From Mariprofundus micogutta (GTDB lineage: Bacteria; Pseudomonadota; Zetaproteobacteria; Mariprofundales; Mariprofundaceae), in NCBI RefSeq assembly GCF_001895085.1, contig NZ_BDFD01000008.1:45474-109473 (forward strand): a stretch of 64,000 nt of DNA. Reading direction: 5' to 3'. The notes under the pieces are model-generated. The model had not been told where the DNA came from. It saw only the letters and a program-made list of their open reading frames with translations, and made no database searches. A program made the translations under genes and the position numbers. Every line of letters starts with the position of its first letter. The first letter of the stretch is position 1. This document shows positions 9,254-19,271 of the stretch, piece after piece.

Positions 9254-10807
9254 ATGGCCTCTATTAAACAAGCGCTTATCAGCGTTTCAGACAAAACAGG
9301 TGTGGAAGGCTTTGCCAAAGCACTGAGCGAGCGTGGTGTGAAGATTCTTTCCACCGGCGGTACAGCGAAGCTACTGCGTGAAGCAGGCATTGAGTGCCGT
9401 GATGTGTCGGACTACACAGGCTTTCCGGAAATGATGGACGGGCGTGTAAAAACACTGAACCCGAAAGTACATGGTGGCATTCTTGCCCGTCGCGATAACG
9501 ATGGCGACCTCGCCTCAATGGCCGAGCACGGCATTGAGCAGATCGATCTGGTCTGCGTAAACCTCTACCCGTTCCGCGAAGCGGTTGCCAAAGATGGCTG
9601 CACGATTGATGACGCAATTGAAAACATCGACATTGGCGGACCGTGCATGGTCCGCGCTTCGGCCAAAAACCATAAGTTTGTCACCATTGTTGTTGACCCG
9701 TCCGATTACGGCATGGTGATCAATGCGATCGACCAGAATGAACTGAACGATCAGATCCGTCGTGCACTCGCCACCAAGGCGTTCGCACATACGGCTGCAT
9801 ATGACGGTGCGATAGCCAACCACTTCTCGGCCCTGAACAGCGACGGCTCCAAACGCAAGTTCCCGGACATCTTCACCCGCCAGTTTGTGAAAACTGCGGA
9901 CGAGTTGCGTTATGGTGAAAACCCGCATCAGAACGGTGCATTTTACGCCGATATCGAAGATCAGGGTTTGAGCCTGGCCGATTGCGAAGTGCTGCAGGGT
10001 AAAGCGCTCTCTTATAATAATATTGCCGATGCCGATGCGGCATTTGCCTGCGTTCGTGATTTCACTGATAACGCCGCTGTCATCGTCAAACATGCCAACC
10101 CGTGCGGTGTCGCTGTGGGCGGTGCCCAGGAAGTCATTTATGAGCGTGCCCGCGCTGCTGATTCAACATCAGCCTTCGGTGGCATTGCTGCATTCAACCG
10201 TCCGCTGGAAGGCGCAACAGCCAAACTGATTGCCGAAACCTTTATGGAAGTGGTCATCGCACCGGGCTTCTCTGATGAAGCGCGTGAAGCACTGGCAGGT
10301 AAGAAAAACCTGCGCCTGCTGCTGGCGCCATCGGCTGATGCTGTTGCCGGCGGTCTGGAATTTAAGCGCGTGAATGGTGGTCTGCTGGTTCAGGAGCGCG
10401 ACGCGCACATTCTGGATCGTGATGCCTGCAAGGTGGTGACAGATCGCGCACCGACTGAAGAAGAGTGGAACGATATGTTGTTTGCATGGTCTGTGGCCAA
10501 ACATGTGAAATCCAATGCGATTGTGTTTGCGAAGAGCGGCGTAACACTGGGTGTCGGTGCCGGCCAGATGAACCGTGTGAACTCTACCCGCATTGCCGCC
10601 CATCATGGTGGTGAAGCGATCAAGGGTTCAGCAGTGGCATCCGATGCATTTTTCCCGTTCCGCGATGGCGTGGATGCGCTGGCCGAAGCCGGAGCCAAAG
10701 CCGTGATTCAGCCGGGTGGTTCGGTGCGTGATGAAGAGGTGATCGCCGCGGCCAATGAACATGGCCTTGCCATGATCTTCACCGGTATCCGTCACTTCCG
10801 CCACTAA
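9254..10807 (+). CDS. purH: Bifunctional AICAR transformylase / IMP cyclohydrolase
   Basis: This 517-residue enzyme catalyses the last two steps of de novo IMP synthesis. The N-terminal MGS-like cyclohydrolase domain starts [21 protein letters not shown] and contains [13 protein letters not shown] and [20 protein letters not shown]. The C-terminal transformylase has KHANPCGVA and the terminal [19 protein letters not shown] with the final GIRHFRH. Full length. The purD and purE genes lie a few kilobases downstream on the same strand, separated by a regulator, a transporter and phnA, so purine genes are clustered loosely here. Confidence 0.97.
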   Translation: MASIKQALISVSDKTGVEGFAKALSERGVKILSTGGTAKLLREAGIECRDVSDYTGFPEMMDGRVKTLNPKVHGGILARRDNDGDLASMAEHGIEQIDLVCVNLYPFREAVAKDGCTIDDAIENIDIGGPCMVRASAKNHKFVTIVVDPSDYGMVINAIDQNELNDQIRRALATKAFAHTAAYDGAIANHFSALNSDGSKRKFPDIFTRQFVKTADELRYGENPHQNGAFYADIEDQGLSLADCEVLQGKALSYNNIADADAAFACVRDFTDNAAVIVKHANPCGVAVGGAQEVIYERARAADSTSAFGGIAAFNRPLEGATAKLIAETFMEVVIAPGFSDEAREALAGKKNLRLLLAPSADAVAGGLEFKRVNGGLLVQERDAHILDRDACKVVTDRAPTEEEWNDMLFAWSVAKHVKSNAIVFAKSGVTLGVGAGQMNRVNSTRIAAHHGGEAIKGSAVASDAFFPFRDGVDALAEAGAKAVIQPGGSVRDEEVIAAANEHGLAMIFTGIRHFRH

Positions 10808-10884
10808 GAAAATCAATGTACGGCAGGGGAAATCAGCCTCTGCCTGTGCGCATTATTATTTACATGCGTCCATTATTATGAACA

Positions 10885-11439
10885 ATGCGCCTCCTTATGC
10901 ATGCAATTTCTGGAAAAATTCGTTTTCTGCGCGAGCAGCAGGGGCTCTCCGTGCGCGGGCTGGCGGAAGCCGCCGGCATCAGTGCGGCCGCACTCTCGCA
11001 ACTGGAGGCGGGCAACAGCTCTCCTTCGGTGGCGACACTGGAGAAGCTCGCAGACGGGCTCGGTATAGCCGTAGCAGCCTTTTTTCTTGAGCAAGGGACT
11101 GAACAGGATGTAGAAATATTCGATCTGGATGATCGACCCAGCGTCAATCTGGGCCACGGTGGGCGATTCGTACCGCTGACCGCGCTGCATCAACCGGCCG
11201 GATTTGAACCGATGCTGGTACATCTGGAACCGGGCGGCTCGTTTGAAGAACAGAGCTACGGCATCCGCAGCGCTCACGCCTTTGTCTGGATCAGACGTGG
11301 AACGGCCATGCTGGAGTATGTGGATCGTGAATTTACGCTCTGCGAAACCCAGTCCACCTACTACGATGCACGCAAACCCCATAACTGGCACAACCGTTCG
11401 GATGAGATCTGTGAAATGCTGATGGTGCGCTCCCGATGA
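10885..11439 (+). CDS. XRE-family transcriptional regulator with C-terminal cupin domain
   Basis: This roughly 184-residue regulator has an N-terminal helix-turn-helix (KIRFLREQQGLSVRGLAEAA, then SQLEAGNSSPSVATLEKLADGL) and a C-terminal cupin barrel (FEPMLVHLEPGG, then RGTAMLEYVDREFTL and DARKPHNWHN) likely to bind a small ligand. This is the PuuR-like architecture. The start is uncertain: ATG at 10885 or at 10897, with no clear Shine-Dalgarno for either. The SulP gene begins 30 bases downstream, so the regulator may control or sense the substrate of that transporter. That link is inference. Confidence 0.85.
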   Translation: MRLLMHAISGKIRFLREQQGLSVRGLAEAAGISAAALSQLEAGNSSPSVATLEKLADGLGIAVAAFFLEQGTEQDVEIFDLDDRPSVNLGHGGRFVPLTALHQPAGFEPMLVHLEPGGSFEEQSYGIRSAHAFVWIRRGTAMLEYVDREFTLCETQSTYYDARKPHNWHNRSDEICEMLMVRSR

Positions 11440-11469
11440 TCTGCGATTCTAAGGTGAGTATTTAAACTG

Positions 11470-13158
11470 ATGCACAGAGCTTCTGAAGCAGGGTCCATGC
11501 GTGCCAACCTGATGGCCGGCCTCACCGTTGGTATTGTTGCCTTGCCTCTTTCGATGGCGCTGGCCATTGCCAGTGGTGTGCCGCCACAACACGGCCTCTA
11601 TACAGCTATTGTTGCCGGAATCGTGATTGCCCTGACCGGTAGCAGTCGCCTTAATATATCGGGTCCAACGGCTGCATTTGTGGTCATACTGCTTCCGATC
11701 GTGCACCAGTTCGGGCTTGGCGGGTTATTGCTGAGCGGATTTATCGCGGGTGTGATTCTGGTTGTCATGGGTTTACTCAGACTAGGGACACTGATTGAAC
11801 TGGTGCCCTATCCGGTGACCGTAGGGTTCACCTCCGGCATCGCAGTGGTGATTGCAACCACCCAGCTGAAAGATTTTTTCGGACTTAGCATTGAGAGTGA
11901 AGGCCACAGCTTTGTCGATAAAGCTGTAGGGATTGTATCTGCGCTGCCGGAGTTTCAGTGGCAGGAATTGGCCATCGCCCTGTTGACGCTGTTGACCCTG
12001 CTGTTGTGGAACAGGACAGGCAGTCGGACTCCCGCCCATCTGGCAGCACTGACATTAGGTACTGTGGCTGCCTGGTTGGGCAGTCGAATGCTGGATGGCG
12101 TTTCGGTTCATACTGTTGCATCTACGTTTGAATATACGATGAATGGAATTACTGCAGGAGGCATTCCACCCATTGCTCCGCGTTTTTTCTGGCCATGGCA
12201 ACAGCCCGGCCCGGATGGTGCGCCGATCGGGCTGTCATGGGAGTTGTTTGGCCAGCTTGCAGGCCCCGCCATTGCGATTGCTCTGCTGGGCGCGATTGAG
12301 TCACTGCTCTGTGCCGTCGTGTCCGACAGTATGGCCGGCACCCGCACTGATCCGAACCGTGAACTGATCGGTCATGGCATTGGCAATATGGTCGTGCCGT
12401 TTTTTGGCGGTATTCCGGCTACGGCTGCAATTGCCCGAACCGCCACAAACTTTCGCTCCGGTGCAACGAACCCGCTGGCTTCGGTGATCCATGCATTGGT
12501 CATTCTGGCCGCCATTCTCCTGCTGGCACCGTTACTGGGCCACATCCCTATGGCTGCCATGGCTGCATTGCTGATGGTGGTGGCATGGAATATGAGTGAA
12601 GCAAGACATTTCATCCATATACTGAAGGTGGCTCCGCGCCACGATATTCTGGTGCTGCTGACATGCTTCTCGCTCACTGTGTTGATCGATATGGAGGTGG
12701 CTGTCGCTGCGGGCATGGCTCTGGCTTCAGTGCTGTTTATCAAGCGCATGATCGAACTAACCGGCGTGAATCTGATTAACCCCGGACATGAGCATGCTGA
12801 TGCCGATGTGCCCGAGGAGATCGTAATCTACGACATCAACGGACCGATGTTTTTCGGAGCTGCACAAAATGCATTGAAAACGCTGGTTTCTATTCGCAGC
12901 GAAGTGAAAGTTGTTGTCCTCGATTTGTCCGATGTGCCGATGATCGATATGACTGCCATGGTGGCCATGCAATCTATCGTAAACAACCTGGCAGCAAGAG
13001 GTGTATCACTGATTTTCTGTGGTTTGACGGCAGAAGTGCGGTTGAAACTGAAGCAGTCGGGTATGTTGAGTGGTGCGAGTGTTTCACTCAAACGCAATCG
13101 GGGGGACAGCATCGATGCTGCGAAAGTGATGCTGTCAGGAGAAAAAAAAGAGGGGTAA
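11470..13158 (+). CDS. SulP-family anion transporter with STAS domain
   Basis: This 562-residue inner-membrane protein has the SLC26/SulP fold: an early LMAGLTVGIVALPLSMALAI segment, multiple hydrophobic helices and a C-terminal STAS domain (from about residue 445; IVIYDINGPMFFGAAQNAL, then VVVLDLSDVPMIDMTAM). SulP proteins carry sulfate, bicarbonate or other anions, and the substrate cannot be read from sequence. In a CO2-fixing marine bacterium bicarbonate would be attractive. It probably shares a transcript with the preceding cupin regulator, 30 bp away. Confidence 0.92.
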   Translation: MHRASEAGSMRANLMAGLTVGIVALPLSMALAIASGVPPQHGLYTAIVAGIVIALTGSSRLNISGPTAAFVVILLPIVHQFGLGGLLLSGFIAGVILVVMGLLRLGTLIELVPYPVTVGFTSGIAVVIATTQLKDFFGLSIESEGHSFVDKAVGIVSALPEFQWQELAIALLTLLTLLLWNRTGSRTPAHLAALTLGTVAAWLGSRMLDGVSVHTVASTFEYTMNGITAGGIPPIAPRFFWPWQQPGPDGAPIGLSWELFGQLAGPAIAIALLGAIESLLCAVVSDSMAGTRTDPNRELIGHGIGNMVVPFFGGIPATAAIARTATNFRSGATNPLASVIHALVILAAILLLAPLLGHIPMAAMAALLMVVAWNMSEARHFIHILKVAPRHDILVLLTCFSLTVLIDMEVAVAAGMALASVLFIKRMIELTGVNLINPGHEHADADVPEEIVIYDINGPMFFGAAQNALKTLVSIRSEVKVVVLDLSDVPMIDMTAMVAMQSIVNNLAARGVSLIFCGLTAEVRLKLKQSGMLSGASVSLKRNRGDSIDAAKVMLSGEKKEG

Positions 13159-13176
13159 TGTTGCCATCACCCCTCT
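13141..13176 (-). terminator. Intrinsic terminator for the phnA-like gene, overlapping the end of sulP
   Basis: Read on the minus strand, an 8-bp stem (AGAGGGGT paired with ACCCCTCT) is followed by a run of eight T. It sits just past the phnA-like stop. The plus-strand sulP stop codon lies inside the stem, so one hairpin serves two convergent genes. Confidence 0.8.
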
Positions 13177-13197
13177 GAAATCCATGAAGCGTCAGAC

Positions 13198-13542
13198 TCA
13201 GGCTTTTTTGACGAACTCCGATTTCAGACCCATCGGGCCAATGCCGGGAATTTTGCAGTCGATGTTGTGATCGGAATCGACCAGGCGAATGTTTTTCACC
13301 TTGGTGCCGACCTTCGCAACAGATGAAGAGCCCTTGATTTTCAGATCCTTGATGATGGTGACGGTATCGCCATCGGTCAGCACAGTGCCGTTGGCATCAC
13401 GCACAACGAATGCGTCGCTCTCTTCGGCTGCAGCCTGATCGCTGGCCGTCCACTCATGCGCACATTCCGGACAGACAAGCATGCCACGGTCTTCGTAGGT
13501 ATATTCTGAACTGCACTGCGGGCAATTGGGTAATCCACTCAT
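13198..13542 (-). CDS. PhnA/YjdM-family zinc-ribbon protein
   Basis: This 114-residue protein has an N-terminal zinc ribbon with two CxxC pairs (CPQCSSEY and CPECAHEW) and the conserved PhnA C-terminal domain ([31 protein letters not shown] and DCKIPGIG). Despite the historic name, YjdM-type proteins are not established phosphonoacetate hydrolases, and no phosphonate genes lie nearby. The ATG has GAGG about eight bases upstream. It is monocistronic, convergent with sulP and divergent from purD. Confidence 0.92.
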   Translation of the reverse strand: MSGLPNCPQCSSEYTYEDRGMLVCPECAHEWTASDQAAAEESDAFVVRDANGTVLTDGDTVTIIKDLKIKGSSSVAKVGTKVKNIRLVDSDHNIDCKIPGIGPMGLKSEFVKKA

Positions 13543-13728
13543 TTGTTAACCTCATAAAACGGGTGCCGATTCCGGCACCACCGGATAATGGCGCGCACTC
13601 TCTGCCTGACCCACTGCAAAAGCAAACGACCTTTCCGGATGGGGAGAATCTGCCACTGCACATCGCGCTTAAACTTGCTAGCGTTCGCCGCTTACCGGGC
13701 TTGCATTGCCCATTGATGGAGTAGATAC

Positions 13729-15006
13729 ATGAAAGTAATGGTAGTTGGTGGTGGCGGTCGCGAACATGCGCTGTGCTGGAAGCTGAAAGGCTCGCAGTCA
13801 GTTTCGGAAGTGTTTTGCGCGCCTGGTAATCCGGGCATTGCGCGTGATGCGCGCTGCGTGAATGTCGGTGCTGAAGATATTGATGGCTTGATGGAGCTCG
13901 CACTGGCAGAGAAACCTGACCTGGTAGTCGTTGGTCCTGAAGTACCACTCGTGCTTGGTTTGGGAAATCAACTGCGTGCCGAAGGTTTCCCTGTGTTTGG
14001 CCCGGACAAAGCCGCTGCAAACCTTGAGGGAAGTAAGTCATTCTCCAAGCGTCTGATGCATGAAGCGAGCGTACCAACGGCTCGCTTTGAAGTGCATGTC
14101 GATGTTGAAGAGGCGATTGAAACTATCCGTGCATGGGGTGCGCCAATTGTGGTCAAAGCATCCGGCCTCGCAGCTGGCAAGGGCGTCATCGTGGCACAAA
14201 CCGAAAAAGAAGCGATTGATGCAGTACGCGATATGTTATCCGGCAACAGCTTCGGAGAGGCCGGTTCTCAGGTTGTGATTGAAGAGTTTCTGACTGGTGA
14301 AGAAGCATCATGCCTGTTTATCGTATCCGGTGACACCATTTTACCGTTAGCATCTTCGCAAGATCATAAAGCCTTGCTTGATGGTGACAAAGGTCCAAAC
14401 ACCGGTGGCATGGGCGCTTATTCACCAGCGCCTTGCGTCACTGAGGCGATCGCCAACGAAGTCCTGGAAACAGTTGCCCATCCAATCATCAATGCCTTGA
14501 AAAAGAAGGGTGCTGAATTTATCGGCATTCTGTATGCCGGTGTCATGCTGACTGAAGATGGTCCGAAAGCGCTGGAATTCAACGTGCGCTTTGGTGACCC
14601 TGAATGCCAACCGCTGATGAGCAGACTCAAATCCGATCTCGGTGAAGTGCTTTTGGCTGCTGCTAACAAAAAACTCGATGGTGTTGAACTTGAATGGCAT
14701 GAAGGCACGGCATTATGTGTGGTTGTCTCCTCTGACGGATATCCTGCAAGTTTTGACAAAGGCCAGAGCATCGGTGGACTCGATGCCGTGGAAGCTGCAG
14801 GAACCACTGTATTTCATGCAGGTACCGCTGAAAAAGATGGCAATATCATCAATGCCGGAGGCCGTGTACTGGGCGTCACTGCAGTTGCACCAACTGTGAA
14901 AGAAGCGCAGCAGACCGTATATTCAGCACTTGAAAAACTGGATTGGCCGGGCGGGTTTTATCGCCGCGACATCGGTTACCGCGCAGTGGCAAGGGAAGCA
15001 AGCTAA
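13729..15006 (+). CDS. purD: Phosphoribosylamine-glycine ligase (GAR synthetase)
   Basis: This 425-residue ATP-grasp enzyme catalyses the second step of purine synthesis, joining glycine to phosphoribosylamine. Visible motifs are MVVGGGGREHALCWKL at the N-terminus, KASGLAAGKGV (ATP-grasp), DHKALLDGDKGPNTGGMGAYSPAP and EFNVRFGDPECQ. The ATG at 13729 is preceded by GGAG. The stop codon lies inside a perfect hairpin that starts the downstream 46-bp tandem repeat. purE follows after 206 bp. Confidence 0.97.
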   Translation: MKVMVVGGGGREHALCWKLKGSQSVSEVFCAPGNPGIARDARCVNVGAEDIDGLMELALAEKPDLVVVGPEVPLVLGLGNQLRAEGFPVFGPDKAAANLEGSKSFSKRLMHEASVPTARFEVHVDVEEAIETIRAWGAPIVVKASGLAAGKGVIVAQTEKEAIDAVRDMLSGNSFGEAGSQVVIEEFLTGEEASCLFIVSGDTILPLASSQDHKALLDGDKGPNTGGMGAYSPAPCVTEAIANEVLETVAHPIINALKKKGAEFIGILYAGVMLTEDGPKALEFNVRFGDPECQPLMSRLKSDLGEVLLAAANKKLDGVELEWHEGTALCVVVSSDGYPASFDKGQSIGGLDAVEAAGTTVFHAGTAEKDGNIINAGGRVLGVTAVAPTVKEAQQTVYSALEKLDWPGGFYRRDIGYRAVAREAS

Positions 15007-15010
15007 TTTA

Positions 15011-15180
15011 AGCCGTGGGTGCGGCTTAAATTGGCGCGATAGTGCAAAGCAAAAACAGCCGTGGGTGCGGCTTAAATTGGCGCGATAGTGCAAAGCAAAA
15101 ACAGCCGTGGGTGCGGCTTAAATTGGCGCGATAGTGCAAAGCAAAAACAGCCGTGGGTGCGGCTTAAATTGGCGCGATAG
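15011..15180. repeat. 46-bp tandem repeat, 3.7 copies, between purD and purE
   Basis: Four copies start at 15011, 15057, 15103 and 15149, the last cut to 32 bp. They appear identical. Each contains AGCCG-TGGGTG-CGGCT, able to form a short hairpin. In the first copy the flanking bases extend this to an 11-bp perfect stem (15005-15015 with 15022-15032) that overlaps the purD stop codon. No T-tract follows the stems. The array probably arose by slippage from an original end-of-gene hairpin. Confidence 0.9.
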
Positions 15181-15212
15181 TTTTATTTCGTTTATTGAAA
15201 GAGGTATAAAAC

Positions 15213-15683
15213 ATGGAAGCAATTAAAGTATTAATTCTAATGGGCAGCGCAAACGACATGCCTGTCATGCAGAAAACCGAAGCTGTACTGGATGAGTTCG
15301 GCGTACCGTACAAAACCATGGTGCGTTCAGCCCACCGCACTCCTGAAGCTACAGTTACAGCAATCAAGGAAGCTGAAGAAGCCGGATGCAAGGTATTCAT
15401 CTGTGCCGCAGGCATGGCCGCACATTTAGCTGGCGTTGTCTGTTCGAAAACTGTGAAACCGGTGATTGGTGTGCCAATCGCATCCGGGCCGATGAATGGT
15501 GAAGATGCCCTGTTCTCTACCGTTATGATGCCTCCGGGCATGCCGGTAGCAACAGTCGGCATCAATGGTTCAAAAAATGCAGGCCTGCTGGCAGTCCAGA
15601 TGCTGGCCCAGAACGATGAAGTTCTGGCTGGCAAACTGAAAGCTGATCGTGCGGCACAGGCTGAGGCCATTCTTTCTGCATAA
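15213..15683 (+). CDS. purE: N5-carboxyaminoimidazole ribonucleotide mutase
   Basis: This 156-residue class I PurE moves a carboxyl group in purine synthesis. It shows the GSANDMPVMQKT N-terminal loop, SAHRTPEAT, and the AAGMAAHLAGV and GVPIASGPMNGEDALFSTVMMPPGMPVATV blocks in order. The start has AGAGG upstream. No purK follows in this window; the next gene is the tsaC-like ORF thirteen bases downstream. Its leader consists of the tandem repeat described separately, which could influence expression. Confidence 0.96.
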   Translation: MEAIKVLILMGSANDMPVMQKTEAVLDEFGVPYKTMVRSAHRTPEATVTAIKEAEEAGCKVFICAAGMAAHLAGVVCSKTVKPVIGVPIASGPMNGEDALFSTVMMPPGMPVATVGINGSKNAGLLAVQMLAQNDEVLAGKLKADRAAQAEAILSA

Positions 15684-15695
15684 GGCAACCATGCA

Positions 15696-16256
15696 ATGAA
15701 AGCCACATCAAAAAAGCTGGCTGCATTAAACGCTGCAAAAACAGTCAGGCAAGGCGGGCTGATTGCCCACTATACTGATACCCTACCGGGCATTGCAGCT
15801 CATCCGCGATTAAAAAAAAGTATTCAGAGCCTTTGCCGCTTTAAACAGCGGCAGGGTCCGTTCCTGTTGCTGGCAGATTCCATTCAAACGGCCACTAAAC
15901 AGATACGTTTTTTTTCTCCCGCCCTGCGCAGGCTGATTAAAACGTCATGGCCGGGGCCTGTGACCATTATTGTGCAAGCAAAACCGGGCCTGTCCAAACA
16001 GTGTTATAACAAGGCAAGCATGGCTATACGTGTCGATGCATCCATGCAGACACGCCAACTTGCTCATGCCTGCGGTGGTCTGCTGCTCTCCAGCAGCCTG
16101 AATCGACGCAGCAAGGGCTCGATGATTCCTGATCGAAAAAACCAATATCGCCTGCATCGGCTTCTTCGCAATCGCCTTGCAGGAGATGCCGGCACAGGTA
16201 AAGCCTCAACAATCTTGCGTGTATGGCGCAATGATTCCACTATGATTCGGCCATGA
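15696..16256 (+). CDS. tsaC: YrdC/TsaC-like threonylcarbamoyl-AMP synthase
   Basis: This 186-residue protein has a divergent YrdC domain. The family makes the threonylcarbamoyl-adenylate used for t6A37 in tRNA. Recognisable elements are HYTDTLPGIAAHP (the YPTxTxYGL region), CRFKQRQGPFLLL (the KxR motif) and SSSLNRRSKG (the SxN motif). It lacks the extra C-terminal domain of Sua5. tsaB lies about 4 kb downstream on the same strand. The sequence is more diverged than usual, so the pathway assignment rests on the retained motifs. Confidence 0.8.
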   Translation: MKATSKKLAALNAAKTVRQGGLIAHYTDTLPGIAAHPRLKKSIQSLCRFKQRQGPFLLLADSIQTATKQIRFFSPALRRLIKTSWPGPVTIIVQAKPGLSKQCYNKASMAIRVDASMQTRQLAHACGGLLLSSSLNRRSKGSMIPDRKNQYRLHRLLRNRLAGDAGTGKASTILRVWRNDSTMIRP

Positions 16257-16287
16257 CGGAGCCTGCATGAATGGCTAACATGCCGGC

Positions 16288-17985
16288 ATGAATTCTTTCT
16301 CTGATCTAATCAAACAACTCTGGCAGCGCCTGGGCTCGATGTCGCTGGCCATTGTTCTACTGATGGTACTATCTCTTGCATCAGTGATTGGCACTGTTCT
16401 GCTGCAGAATCAGCAGCAGACAGATTACCTGCAACAATTCGGGCCTTTGTGGTACTGGCTGTTCCGCTCATTGGGCCTGTTCGACATGTATCACACATGG
16501 TGGTTCCTCACCCTGCTCGGTTTCCTGATGCTCTCACTTACTGCATGCCTGTGGCGTCATGTTCCTCTTATGCTCAAAGAGATGCGTAGCCATAAAGGCA
16601 CCATTAATGACCGCTCGCTGAAACGTATGGAGCTCAACCAACGATGGCGGCTCGGTGATGGCATTACCATTGAAACGATGCAGGATCTGTTAAAAAAACG
16701 GCTGCATGGCTGGGAGTTCAAATCTACCGAAGAGAACGGAGTCCACTTTCTGCGTGCAGATAAGGGCCGCAAACACAAATGGGGCTACATCTCCGTGCAT
16801 GCAGCCATTCTGATTGTTCTGATCGGTGGTTTCATCAGCGTTCAGTTCGGTTTTCGCGGCAATATGTCAGTTGCGGAAGGAAGCATGGAAAAGACCATCT
16901 TTTTCTCTCAAGGTACTGAGACCGCCGAGCTGGATATGCCATTTCAAGTGCGCTGTAACAGCTTTGAGATCGACTTTTTCTCAACCGGTGCACCAAAAGA
17001 ATTCCGCAGCAACCTGACGATTATCGATGAAGGCAAAGAGGTGCTGACCTCAGACATCATCGTCAATGAACCGCTATTTTATAAAGGTGTATACATCTAC
17101 CAGGCCAGCTTCGGTGATGGTGGCTCGGATGTAACATTCAAATTTTACCACATCGATGGCTCACAAAAAACGCGCACAGCTGCAACACAGGTATATAAAA
17201 CATTAAAGGATGAAGAGTCAGACATCTCCATCGAAGTGACTGATTTCAGGCCTTACAATGTAGAAAACATATCTGAAAAGTTCGGCGAGAAAAAATTCAA
17301 GGATATCGGCCCATCGGTTGAATATGTAATGCGAGGAAATGGCTTCAAACCTGTGAAGGTAAAAGCCTATATGAATCCGTATATTGATGCCGATGGTAAT
17401 AACCAAGGCTCATGGATGATGGTTTCAGTCTCCGGCGATGCCAAAGACTATGAGCCGGTTGCCCTCGGGCTTGATCTGACCAACCCGCAGGAATGGCAGT
17501 TATTCCATGCCTTTTTCACGCGCATGTCTGAGATGCAAGGCGCACGCAATGAAAAAGCCAACCTGAAAGCATTCAAGCTGGCGATGCAAGATGTTTTCGG
17601 TGACGAGCGTCCGGCTGACTTCCAGAATATGGCAGTACGCACCCTGCAGGCGGTACAGATACTGCCCAAGCTACCATGGCCTGTGATTCCCATGCTGGAA
17701 GATTATAGCCATGTTTATTATACCGGACTGCAGCTGGCAAAAGACCCGGGCATGAATATTGTCTGGGCAGGCAGTGCGATTCTGGTCATCGGCCTGTGCA
17801 TCATGTTCTATCTGCCTCACCGCAAGATCTGGCTGGTCATCCGCCCTGCAGATGGCGGAACACACATAACGCTTGCGGGTTTAACCAACCGTAATCATCT
17901 CGCTTTTCAGCAGACATTTAACGATCTGTTCACAAAACTCGATGAAGAGTTCAGCCATCATAAAAACAAAGGGAGCAAGACATGA
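16288..17985 (+). CDS. resB: ResB-family cytochrome c biogenesis protein (System II)
   Basis: This 565-residue membrane protein partners ResC/CcsA in delivering haem to apocytochrome c outside the inner membrane. It has three N-terminal transmembrane segments (near residues 15-35, 60-85 and 160-180), a large periplasmic domain (about residues 185-490) with the LTIIDEGKEVLTSDIIVNEPL segment, and a final helix near 495-515. The resC start overlaps its stop by four bases (ATGA), indicating coupled translation. System II with no System I genes nearby is consistent with a bacterium rich in c-type cytochromes. Confidence 0.93.
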   Translation: MNSFSDLIKQLWQRLGSMSLAIVLLMVLSLASVIGTVLLQNQQQTDYLQQFGPLWYWLFRSLGLFDMYHTWWFLTLLGFLMLSLTACLWRHVPLMLKEMRSHKGTINDRSLKRMELNQRWRLGDGITIETMQDLLKKRLHGWEFKSTEENGVHFLRADKGRKHKWGYISVHAAILIVLIGGFISVQFGFRGNMSVAEGSMEKTIFFSQGTETAELDMPFQVRCNSFEIDFFSTGAPKEFRSNLTIIDEGKEVLTSDIIVNEPLFYKGVYIYQASFGDGGSDVTFKFYHIDGSQKTRTAATQVYKTLKDEESDISIEVTDFRPYNVENISEKFGEKKFKDIGPSVEYVMRGNGFKPVKVKAYMNPYIDADGNNQGSWMMVSVSGDAKDYEPVALGLDLTNPQEWQLFHAFFTRMSEMQGARNEKANLKAFKLAMQDVFGDERPADFQNMAVRTLQAVQILPKLPWPVIPMLEDYSHVYYTGLQLAKDPGMNIVWAGSAILVIGLCIMFYLPHRKIWLVIRPADGGTHITLAGLTNRNHLAFQQTFNDLFTKLDEEFSHHKNKGSKT

Positions 17986-19223
17986 GTGCAACCACAGCTG
18001 AAGTTTCTATCTTGGGCGGTTTAAATCAGGGACGACTGGCCCTGGCCCGCTTTTACGCCTACATCGGCCTGTCTCTCGGCATCTCCGCAATGGCGTTGTA
18101 CGGTGCTGATGGCTACAATGAAGATGCTTTCCTGTACCAGATTCTGAGTATGCAGGGCCTGCTTTGGGGTGGCACCGGTGCACTGATTGGTGCAGGCCTC
18201 GCGGCTACTTTATCCACCATGAAACCCGGCATGCTTGAGGGGCGCGTCGCTCCAAATACCGTGCCATGGCTCGATGGCTCATTACTCATGGTCATTCTGG
18301 CTATTATTGCCGCTCAATTTGAACCCATCGCCAGTCAGATCTCCTATGACGATCAGTCCAATCTGGTTGCCGCAGACATCATTATGACGATGAATGTTGT
18401 CTTTATTTTCTCAGCCGTTGCCTATATTGCCTACCTGTTCGCACCAGAAGTGTTTATCGGTCGCATTGCTACCGCTTCCGCCTGGTTCGGCGTTTATGCC
18501 GGTGGCACTGCGCTGTTGCTGCGCTGGCATGAATCTTACCTGTTCGACATGGATATGGGACATGCTCCGGTATCCAACCTGTATGAAGTTTTTATCCTGC
18601 TATTCATGATTACAGCAAGCGTTTATCTCTCCTTCGAGCGCCGTTATGAAGCAAAAGGTATGGGGGCATTTGTCATGGCGCTGGTTTCTGCAGGCGTATT
18701 TTTCGGCATCTGGCTCGACTCTGTAGGTCAGGCTGACATCAAACCGCTTGTACCTGCCCTTCAGTCCTACTGGATGAAGATCCATGTACCGATGAATTTC
18801 GTTGGATACGGTGCATTTGCTGTTGCCTGTGGTGCCGGCATTGCTTATCTGCTGCGTCACGGCATGGAAAATCGCGGCAGCACATCACGCATGCTGAAGG
18901 TATTACCCACACTCGAACAACTTGATCAGTTTGCCTATAAATCAGTCGCGGTAGGTTTCCCTGCATTCACACTGGCCACGATTCTTGGTGCGGCCTGGGC
19001 TGCGGAAGCCTGGGGCGGTTACTGGTCCTGGGACCCGAAAGAAACCTGGGCACTGATTGTATGGCTGGTTTACGGTGCATACCTGCATGCGCGTGTCTCA
19101 CATGGCTGGCATGGCAAAGCGCTGGCATGGTGGGCGGTTGCAGGCTTCCTGGTTACCGTTTTCTGTTTCCTCGGCGTAAACATGTATCTCTCAGGCCTGC
19201 ATTCATACGGTCGTCTCACATAA
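17982..19223 (+). CDS. ccsA: ResC/CcsA-family cytochrome c haem-lyase subunit
   Basis: This 413-residue polytopic protein carries the tryptophan-rich haem-handling WWD signature WGGYWSWDPKETWALIVWL and conserved histidines in membrane or periplasmic segments (for example H-APVSNLYE and AYLHARVSH). Together with ResB it forms the System II cytochrome c synthase. It overlaps resB by four bases. galU follows after about 50 bp. Confidence 0.94.
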   Translation: MSATTAEVSILGGLNQGRLALARFYAYIGLSLGISAMALYGADGYNEDAFLYQILSMQGLLWGGTGALIGAGLAATLSTMKPGMLEGRVAPNTVPWLDGSLLMVILAIIAAQFEPIASQISYDDQSNLVAADIIMTMNVVFIFSAVAYIAYLFAPEVFIGRIATASAWFGVYAGGTALLLRWHESYLFDMDMGHAPVSNLYEVFILLFMITASVYLSFERRYEAKGMGAFVMALVSAGVFFGIWLDSVGQADIKPLVPALQSYWMKIHVPMNFVGYGAFAVACGAGIAYLLRHGMENRGSTSRMLKVLPTLEQLDQFAYKSVAVGFPAFTLATILGAAWAAEAWGGYWSWDPKETWALIVWLVYGAYLHARVSHGWHGKALAWWAVAGFLVTVFCFLGVNMYLSGLHSYGRLT

Positions 19224-19271
19224 TTCATTTTGTGCTATACTCGTGCACCAATTGGATGGGGAGTCAGGCAC

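Noticed and set aside
15011..15180. CRISPR-like array between purD and purE
   Set aside because: The units are directly abutting and identical with no variable spacers, and no cas genes are nearby.
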